64,000 nucleotides of DNA from Phascolarctos cinereus (Eukaryota; Chordata; Mammalia; Diprotodontia; Phascolarctidae): the NCBI RefSeq assembly GCF_002099425.1, contig NW_018344259.1, forward strand, positions 1,828,001-1,892,000. The letters run 5' to 3'. Under the pieces are notes generated by a model. The model did no database searches. It was not told where the DNA came from and worked only from the letters and a program-made list of their open reading frames with translations. Shown here one piece after another: positions 55,966 through 64,000 of the stretch. The translations under genes and the position numbers were made by a program. How positions within the stretch are numbered: the stretch's first letter is position 1; each line of letters starts with the position of its first letter.

Positions 55966-57289
55966 ATTGACATAGGAATCTTCTTCCCCCAAAGACTGTG
56001 AATAAAGAAATTGTGCAGAACTAAAGATATCATTGTTTGCTTTCTGATTTCACCTGCTTCACCAAGTCTTCTTGGCAGTATTGAAATTGAGACACCTTTC
56101 TACTTTAGTTAATGTGACCATGGAAAGTGGGAAGGAGAGAGGATAATTATATATAGTTTCACTTACCATGCTTATTTAATGCTTATTTTTTTTACCAGAT
56201 TTTATTGAATTTTTCAAAAAGCCCATTAAACAAATTTGTATGTAGAAATGTATTTTTATGAGGTAGCTTATATTGCCACTTTGAGCAAACATTTGAGAAC
56301 TTTCAGATTTTTCTTTCCAGTATTTTCCAGTTCTTCTCTGCCAAATGTTGATCCCAAATTTTAGTATCCCAATTCAAGGAGTCAAAAGTAACCAAGTAGA
56401 TACCATGTACCTGGTGGCTATGATGGACTTAGCATTGTAGGGTCCTACAAAAGAAGCATTTGACATAGTAGCAATGCCTTTAAAAAAAACCAGACTTGTG
56501 ATTTCATCTGTGCATGGAATTTCCATTATGGAAACTCCCTGCACCTATGCTGATTGGCAGCCCTTGTCTTATGGGTGAAGTGATTTAGGGTCAACATTTA
56601 GAGCCTCTCACTGTGGCACTGAGAGATTAAACAACTTGCATATTGCCATACCACCTAGCATGTGTCGGAATATTAGAGGAAAAAAACTTGAACCCAGTTC
56701 TTGGTTAATCCAGAGTTTCGAACCTAAGTATTACGCTTTGCTAATTAGGTCCTTAACAAACTTAATTTAGGAATAAGATAATATATACACATGAAAAGTT
56801 GGAGAACAATACAAGACACAATGTTTAATGAAGTGCCAAAACTATGTGTCAAAATGTATGGTGCTGACAATATATTGCTGTTCTTGGCATTCAAAAAAGA
56901 GGGAGATCTCATTGCTCCCACTTACAATTTTTAATTTAGAAATTAAAGTGTTTATTGGATTAGGAATCTTCAAGGTTCAGTTTTGTTCTTTTGTATTAAG
57001 ATCATTAAGCAAATGAGTCATTTTTACAAACAATGTTTTAAAATTTTAAATATTATGTAGTTACTTAAATTGGGAAACAAAGTTGTCTAATTAACAACTG
57101 TTTGCCCCCTGAGGGCAGGAATTTTGAAGCATCTAGTTTGAATGTAGCAAAACATATGTCTAGTTCTGAAGAACCGAGTTGTAGTTCTTTAATACTGCAT
57201 GTATTCCTTTCTTAAACAACTGTTTGTTGAACACTCACTCTGTCACTATTTTATCTACTGGGGAAGAAAAAGATAACATCTCTACCTAG
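55966..57289. other. Intronic sequence without recognised features
   Basis: AT-rich. No gene or certain repeat was found. Confidence 0.45.
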
Positions 57290-58050
57290 GTGCCCCATTG
57301 CTGCTTCAAATTTAACATGTTCAAACTGAGTTTACCATCTTTCCCTTAAAACTTTTCTCTTTCTCCTGCACCTGTCCCCTGTATCTTGATTTCATTATTT
57401 TTGTCTTTAGCAACATCATTCATCGAAACGCAGAATTTAGAGCTGGTGAGTTCTTTGTACTACTTGCACAATAATCTTTCTAATGTATAGATCTGGTTAT
57501 GTCAGGAGTTTTCAGTGGCTCCCTATTACTTCCTTACTAGAGTTCAAACATCTTTGCCTGGCACATAAGGCTGTCCATAATCTGGTGTTATGTTATTATT
57601 TTAGCCCCATTTCCTATCATTCCCTTCTATATACTCTTCATTTAGGCCAGCTTGGTCCACTCTTTTTCCATGAACATGCTATGCACCCTCCCGCTTCCAT
57701 GCTTTTGTTCACTGTTTTCAATATCTAGAATGCCCTTCTTCCCCTTCTTCATTTCCTGAATTTCCACCTGCCCATTAAAGCCAGTCTAAATGCCTCTTTT
57801 ATGAAGCTTTTCCTGACCTCACCATTTTGTAATGACTTCCTCCACTGGACTTCACATAGCATCTTACTTTTGTTACTTGGTAATACACTTTTAAAATGTG
57901 ATGTTGTATATCATCTCCTTCTTATAAACTCTATGAGAACTGGAACCTTGTCTTATCTCAACCTTTGGGTTTTTTTTTTCTTTAGTGCCTGGCACAGTGC
58001 TCTGTGCAAAGTCCGTTCTTAATGAATGCTTGTTGGCTGAATGAGTGAAT
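57290..58050 (+). mobile_element. L2-type LINE ORF2 end and 3' UTR, sense
   Basis: A plus frame at 57483-57728 keeps L2 residues (SFQWLPITSLLEFKHLCL, AHKAVHNL, LGQLGPLFFHEHA). Downstream come TTTCCTGAATTTCCACCTG, CTATGAGAACTGGAACC, CCTGGCACAGTGCTCTG and TTAATGAATGCTTGTTGG. Confidence 0.85.
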
Positions 58051-59024
58051 GAGATATAATCCTTTCCTTCCCAGAATTTATAATTTGTTACGGGAAATAA
58101 GACATGTGCACAGTCAAAGTAATACAAGGTGGGGTATGATGTTTATACGAAAGATACAAAACCTTGGCAATGACCCTTCTACATGTGATTTTTTTAATCT
58201 GTAGAATGATTGTGGAAAATTACGTAGGTATTGAATTTCTTATTTTCTCTCTGATTAATCTTTCTCCTTTTGCCTTCTAGCATGGTGGGAAAGCAAGTTA
58301 CACTTCCTGGTTTCTTCCTTCTTTTCATTTTCTTCTATGCTTAATTATTGTGTTTGCTTTGTTAATTTTAATTTCATCCTTTTGTTTCTTAATCAATGCC
58401 TATCATGCATGTATAGTAATCCATATTTGCCTCATACACTTACTATAAGATCTTTTGGAATGTCCTAGGAACCCAAAACATTCTATTTAGGAACTTAAAA
58501 GTAAAATACCTGGTGTTATTTTTACAGATTATTTTGGGCTCTTCAGGAATTTCAACTATTTTCTAGCTTCTCATTTGTTATCCAAATGTAATGGAAAATA
58601 CAGTTTTTGGAATATATTTCAACTTTGTGTTGATCAACACAAAGAAAATAATTTCTTTGCTTTGAAATTGCCAATTGTGTCCTATGCACAACAATTTACT
58701 GTTATTAAATCAAAAGAGACTGTGCCAAGGGAATGTTGCTAATGCATTTTTTCAATCTATCTGGTACAAACTGAAAATATTAACTGTAATGGTAATAATC
58801 TTAAAGTTTCCATTAACTACTGCTTGTCTATTGCTCAATTATAATGGAAGACTATGTGGCAGTCTACATAAATAATTGATCAGTTCATTGTGATCCTTTT
58901 TATTGTAATTAATATTAAAAGAGAACATAAATTTCCATATACAGCATAACCAGTGTAATGTTTAAGGAGATACCAAACTCTGTATGACTATGTATTATGA
59001 AAATTTTGTTCCTAGAATTTTAAT
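58051..59024. other. Intronic sequence without recognised features
   Basis: No gene or named repeat. Confidence 0.45.
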
Positions 59025-59165
59025 ATGATTGGAAGAATATGGGACTGGAAGTTAGGCTCTTAATTTGCTATACAGTATAGGGCGAGTCACTTAATACCCC
59101 TAGACCTCAGCCATAAAATGGCTAAATTACCTAAAATTTTTGTAACTCTTAAGAATTTATGTTTG
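59025..59165 (+). mobile_element. MIR-type SINE, sense
   Basis: GGGACTGGAAGTTAGGCTC, AGTATAGGGCGAGTCACTTA and CAGCCATAAAATGGC. Confidence 0.62.
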
Positions 59166-59719
59166 TATGGGCTGATAAGATCCTTTAGAGCTTCAAAGTC
59201 CTTTGAAAAATCACTCTGTGAGCAGAGAATCTTTTCAGTTACTAAAATAATAATTTTTCATTCCAGTATAGTTTAGTCAACTTTCTTGATATTTTTATGG
59301 CTCTGTGATCTTATTGACATGGGTACCCATCCAAGAGTGTATATTGGAAACCATGGATATCTCTTTATCCAGTGCAAATTTTCCATGTACATCTTCCATA
59401 GAGTGTCAAACCAGTGAACCTATCTGCTGACATTACCCACAATCCTAATTCTTCTCTGACTGACAGACACTTAGAATCAATAAAAGAAATGGAGGTTTTT
59501 GTTTCATGAAGATGCTTGGGTTCATTAAAAGTCATGAAATGATTTCTCAGGTACAGTTCAGCTTGTTCTCTTCTTCTTCAATTTTGGTTCCCGATTTGTT
59601 GTCTATCTGCAGTGGATGTTCAAGAATTCTTATGGACTAGCTCTATGAGCTATCTGTTCAATTACATGTCATTATATGGGCAACAAATATTCTATATCCT
59701 TTGGGATTTTTCCAGTGTA
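59166..59719. other. Intronic sequence, unassigned
   Basis: Repeat-like texture (ATTGACATGGGTACCCATCC), but no family was named and no exon was seen. Confidence 0.4.
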
Positions 59720-59800
59720 GATATTAAAATGAACTCTAAGCTGAGATTCAAGTCCAGGTCTCCTGATTTCAAGTCATTTCCTACCCTCTTTCCAATTTCA
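59720..59800 (-). mobile_element. MIR-like fragment, antisense
   Basis: AGATTCAAGTCCAGGTCTCC and CTGATTTCAAGTCATTTCC resemble a reversed MIR head. Confidence 0.4.
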
Positions 59801-59827
59801 TACTTAAATACTTTCAAGTATTATCTG

Positions 59828-60088
59828 ACACCATGGTATATTGAAAAGAAAGCTGGACTTGGAATGAAGACGACTTGGATTTGACTCTTACTTCCCAAAT
59901 TAGCTATATGACCTGTGGAAGATCATTCAATTTCTCTTAGCCTTCATTTCCTCAGTTGTAAAATTGGTATAATAATAATACCTACTATAAAGGGTTGTTG
60001 TGAGGATCAAATGAGATAACTTATATAGAGCACTTTGCAAACTTTAAAGCACTATAAAATGTTATTATTGTTATTATTATTATTTATC
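59828..60088 (+). mobile_element. Near full-length MIR SINE, sense
   Basis: AAGCTGGACTTGGAATGAAG, GACTTGGATTTGACTC B box, CCTCAGTTGTAAAATTGG, AGGGTTGTTGTGAGGATCAA, GAGCACTTTGCAAACTTTAA, and a TTATTATTATT end. Confidence 0.87.
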
Positions 60089-61044
60089 TCACTGAGCTTC
60101 TTATAAACTTGTTTTTCCCTCATCCTGTTCTTATTTTATAAGCTAACATTGTTTATAATTTTCCATCATTCTTCTTTGTAAATTTACGTTCAAAACCAGT
60201 GTTTTCCTTGGTTTCTATCTTTCCACTTGGCAAGGAGATAAAATATTTGCCAAGTGTGGTTGTCTCTTGGCCCTTTTGGCCTACTCCTTAGAACAACTGA
60301 TTGGTTAAACTTCCTTAACCCAATATCTTCTCTTCTATATATTTCCCCTTTAAAACACATCAATGGCTTTTTTAAACAGATCAGGTTGAAACTGTTTACA
60401 TTTATATGCCACATCATGCTTCCAACTTTATTCTTTCATCTTGTTTGATGTTGATTTTGATCTTTGCACTAAGAAGTTGATGGACTGTCTGTACATAAAT
60501 ACTTAATTTTGAAATTATTATTTTAGTGAAAACAACAATACCCTCTCAGTATATAATCTGTTGGACTTTTTGTGATGTTATTTGGTGCCAGGCCCCTGTC
60601 CAATTACTCCCAATGCTCTATTTGAAGAAATAATTTATAACATATATGTGTAGTTTCTATGTAGTTTTTAAATATTTTCCCCTGTATTTTTCATATCCCT
60701 TCTATGCCCAGCTTTGTGCCAAAGTCAACAAGAAATCAAGATGTTGATTTAATTCAGAAGAATTTTTCCAACCCTCATTCTCTTTAGTAGAGATAATGGC
60801 ACATAACTTTCAATTATCTTTATGGTAGTCTTTTTACAAATTCCCATTGTGCACATTGCAAAATGAGATGGCTAAGTGCCTTGAGAAATGACTTTTCTTA
60901 TTGCTTTTGGATGAACAACAAAACCAACTCTTCTAGACTCCTTTATTTACTTCTCCAAGGAACCTGTGGACCATTCTTCTATTTAGTTGCAATCTCCTTT
61001 AGTTTTCTAGTTTCATGTGTAGTGAGAATATCAGTTTTGTAGTT
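60089..61044. other. Intronic sequence without recognised features
   Basis: AT-rich. No gene or certain repeat. Confidence 0.45.
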
Positions 61045-61375
61045 AAAGAATCAAAGAATCTGAGAGTTGGGAGGGATCACAGAGGTCATCTAGCTCAACT
61101 TATACTTGAATAGGAAATCCCTCTACAGTATCCCTGACAAGCTTTTGCTTGAATAACTACAGTATTTGGAGATTTGGGACTTTCCAAGGAAGCTTATTCC
61201 ATTTTAGGATAGTTGGAATTGTTATAAAACATCTCTGACATTAAAATCTAATCTGTCTCTTTCTACACTGTATCTTCTATCCCATCCTCAGCTTTTTCCC
61301 AATTGTGCCCCTTGGGATTGAGCACAAAATGTCTAATGTCCATTCTCTTCTTCAGGATAATCATGCCAGGCCTTT
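61045..61375 (-). mobile_element. CR1-type LINE 3' end, antisense
   Basis: It starts AAAGAATCTGAGAGTTGGGA, GATCACAGAGGTCATCTAGC, then AAGCTTATTCCATTTTAGG and CCTTGGGATTGAGCACAAAA, the reversed CR1 3' order. Confidence 0.68.
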
Positions 61376-61414
61376 TTTTTTTTAAATCTTTAAGTTATTG
61401 ATGATCTTTGTTTT

Positions 61415-61935
61415 TTTTTTTCAATTAACAAGCATTTATTTTCTCTCCTCCTATCCTCCCTCCAAATTGGGAGGGGGGGAAGAGAAAAAAGAACACTTGT
61501 AACAAACATGTAAAGTCAAGGAAAACAAATTCCTTTTTTGTTGATGTCCAAAAATATAAATTCTATTCGGATATTTAGTTTATCACTTCTTGGTCTGTGG
61601 TAGGTGGCATGGTTTATCATTGTTCCTCTGAAATCATGGCTGATTATTACATTGATCAGAGTTCTTATGTCTTTCAGAATTGTTTGCCACTACAGTGTTA
61701 TAATTGTATAAACTGTATAAATTTCACACTTTATCAGTTCATACAAATCTTCCTAGATTTCTCTGAAACATTCCCTTTTATAGTTTCTTATAGCCTAATT
61801 TATTCAGCCATTCCCCAGTTGATGGAATCTCTTAGTTTCCAATTCCTTGACACCATAAAAGAACAGCTACAAATATTTTTGTGCATATATGACCTTTTTT
61901 TGTCTGTCTTTGATCTCTTTGGAGTAGAGTGGTGG
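61415..61935 (-). mobile_element. L1 LINE 3' UTR and ORF2 end, antisense
   Basis: AATTAACAAGCATTTATTTT, TCTGAAATCATGGCTGATTA, TTCAGCCATTCCCCAGTTGA, AGAACAGCTACAAATATTTT and TTGATCTCTTTGGAGTAGAG. It breaks off at an adjoining L2-type element. Confidence 0.88.
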
Positions 61936-61939
61936 TATA

Positions 61940-62440
61940 AACATTTGTTAGATGCTTACTATGTGCCTGGCATTATGTTAAGCGCTAGGGATACAAATAC
62001 ACATAAAGACTGATACACTCCCTGCCATCATGTGAGCTTAAAATCTAATGGGGGAAGACAACACAAGAATGGAAGCTGAAAAGCCAGGGGTGGAGGGAAG
62101 GTAGCTGGAATAGGAGGATGCTGGAGTCCAAAAGCAGTGCAGCTGGTCACAAATGAGTCAAAGGGTAGATCCATGCAAAGTATATACCAAATAGTTTCTG
62201 GGGGCATGAGAGAGCATTAATAAGTGAATGAATCTGGAAAAACCTCTTGCAGAAAGAGGCACTGATGAATCTAAGAGGCACAGGTGAAGAGGAGTGTTTT
62301 CTGAGCACTGGGTGAATAGCACATGTAAGCATGAGTAATATAAAACCAGTCTGGCAAGATAGGTTGGAGCCTGATTGCTTTGCATTTATTTTGCATTTAC
62401 TTATGTACATGTTGTATTATAAAAGGTACTTAGAAATGAG
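61940..62440 (-). mobile_element. L2-type LINE 3' portion, antisense
   Basis: CATTTGTTAGATGCTTACTA, TAAGCGCTAGGGATACAAAT, ATCTAATGGGGGAAGACAAC and CTTGCAGAAAGAGGCACTG. The right limit is uncertain. Confidence 0.7.
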
Positions 62441-63464
62441 ACACCCCCCCCAAGCAGTGTTATTATATGCTGAATTTCTTTATTCTATTTTTCTATTATC
62501 ACTAAATTGTCTAAAGGTATCTTATTTTTAATCATGGTTAAAGTCATTATTGGGTTATTTTAAAGAAAAGGTACTTTCTGTCATAAAAGTTGATTCTAAT
62601 ATAGAAGATTAGGGTATGATTATAAGGAAGCAAATTGGAAATTTCATGAAGGCTGCTGAATGACTCAACAATCTCGTTGTAATATTAAGATAATAGAATT
62701 ATAATGTATATTTAGATTTGTGGGAGTACAAAAGCCTCACAGGATATATTCTGCCATAAATCAAGGTGACTTTTAATTCTGACTTCGTTTAACCCCAGTG
62801 TACTCAATTGTCCTGCAAAAGAACAGTTCCGTGTCTTTCTTGGCATATTGTACACTGTCATTATATACAATATGTGATTTGTAGGCATGATATACCTGCT
62901 AAAAATAACAGTCCCTACACTCAACACCAGGATCTCTAAGGAGATTTTGAAGGTAGGTCTCCAAGCTAGTTGCCAAGTTTGTCTAGATTCCTAGAATGGA
63001 GTACAGGATGGCCAGACAAGCCAGCAAGAGTGTTCCATGAGCTTTTAAGGGACTTCACTGTCAGCCTCTCTCACATTTCCTCATGGTCTCCCCCTTTCAA
63101 ATCTTTGGGAAAATGGAAAGTAGTTCCTTCTTAGCCAAAGCCCAGGTACCCTGTATCCAAGAGGTAGCCATGAAAGCGTGACCTCCACAGGAATTCAAAT
63201 GCATTTTTTTCTGTTTACAAATGCATTATGTGGATATATTTAAGACTTTGACAAGGTGCAGTAGCTGGACATCAGCTTTCTTCTTCCAGATAAAAAAGGT
63301 GCATAGGAAAGGTAAGGAGTGAAGTGGTTATTCCAATGAACATGTTAAGTGTTAATGTACTGTCACTGTATCATGATTTCAGATGGCTTCTACTCACCAT
63401 CCTTCTCTCCAGACCAAAGTGCCCCTCCCTAGTTACTGCCCCTTTGGGTACATTTTCCCCTTTT
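62441..63464. other. Intronic sequence without recognised features
   Basis: AT-rich. No gene or named repeat. Confidence 0.45.
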
Positions 63465-63720
63465 AAAATAGAACCTCCTTGAAGGCAAGGACCTTCTTTG
63501 CTTTTGCAGGGAGCCTTTTCGGTCCTTAACCTTAGTATCTTCCCTCTGAGAGGATCTCCAGTTGATCTTCTATGTATCTTGTTTGTGCATAGGTCTTTGC
63601 ATGTTGGCTCCCTCATTAGATTGTGACCTCTGAGAGCTGGGACTGTTTTTAGTTTTGTATTCTAAGCTTATTAGCACAGTGTCTAGCACACAGCAGATGC
63701 TTAATAAATGTTGATAACTA
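63465..63720 (+). mobile_element. L2-type LINE 3' end, sense
   Basis: CTCCTTGAAGGCAAGGACC, CATGTTGGCTCCCTCATTAG, CTGAGAGCTGGGACTG, CAGTGTCTAGCACACAGCAG and CTTAATAAATGTTG. Confidence 0.85.
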
Positions 63721-64000
63721 AAGGAAGAAGACTTTTGTTTTAAAGATCTTAGGATCCCATTTAAAAATAATTTTATCTGTAAGATATCATGAAAACATTA
63801 CTACTGGTTGTACCAGAGACTGTGGGGCTAATTTCCACAGAAACAGATACCAGAATTTATATTCTGTTCATCACATATATATTTAAAAAACTTGTGAAAT
63901 CACTACAGTCTCAAAATAGAAAAAAGAATTGGTAAATGGTCTTTATTTTAAAAACGGTAGTCACTTAGCCCTAGAATATTTTAGAAGCTGGAATAAGAAA
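63721..64000. other. Intronic sequence to window end
   Basis: AT-rich. Nothing recognised. Confidence 0.45.

Larger units (their letters stand above)
40709..64000 (+). other. DGKH: DGKH intron, 5' 23.3 kb (incomplete)
   Basis: It starts with GTATGTTG. I searched by eye for the next PH exon (an ENRKEMEDW-type sequence) and did not find it. Positions 40709-41446 and 41557-41984 are AT-rich with nothing recognised. Repeats further along are listed separately. Confidence 0.85.

Noticed and set aside
61597-62013. 138-codon plus-strand frame
   Set aside because: It lies across the antisense L1 3' end and an L2-type end; the antisense of these elements is often open by chance.

Overview
This window looks like nuclear DNA from a marsupial, lying inside a large-intron protein gene. 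Two features point to a metatherian. The interspersed repeats are the tRNA-derived SINEs typical of marsupials, with a head like ggcagctaggtggc, in both a short form and a long form whose tail ends in AACAACAA. There are also numerous diverged L2-type (CR1-clade) LINEs, MIR-type SINEs and L1 copies. The species cannot be resolved by reading. The only functional coding sequence I can support is two internal exons, at 33615-33725 and 40628-40708 on the plus strand. They encode consecutive parts of an N-terminal PH domain that matches diacylglycerol kinase eta (DGKH) more closely than its paralogue delta (DGKD).

Layout. Positions 1-33614 are an upstream intron, or the 5' side, of the gene. This stretch holds a 7SL RNA retropseudogene, microsatellites, long L2-type LINEs (1331-2400, 7330-8065, 12190-14445, 24490-26475), antisense L1 fragments (3440-4020, 4195-6216, 21775-22735, 29985-30395) and at least seven tRNA-type SINEs. 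The first PH exon follows a TA/TG microsatellite. The 6.9 kb intron between the exons holds a CT microsatellite, a short L1 end with target-site duplications, and a CR1-type LINE with a MIR inserted in it. The final 23.3 kb is the start of the next intron. It carries L1 and L2 material, a processed RNASEH1 pseudogene split by a SINE, and dispersed duplicated blocks. I found no next DGKH exon, CpG island, promoter, tRNA gene or CRISPR array.

The most interesting signals are structural, not new genes. They are a near-palindrome with ~210 bp arms (7063-7273 and 8382-8587), a 208 bp direct repeat 2090 bp apart (52828 and 54918), a 79 bp direct repeat 1001 bp apart (35096 and 36097), a compact direct-plus-inverted duplication at 20290-20410, and a 59 bp perfect tandem duplication at 42380-42497. 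An L1 at 4195-6216 joins its 5' end to an endonuclease piece and then to the ORF2 end. I see no evidence of a novel multi-gene system. All percent identities and mismatch counts were made by eye. Repeat family names rest on recalled consensus features, not on a database search.
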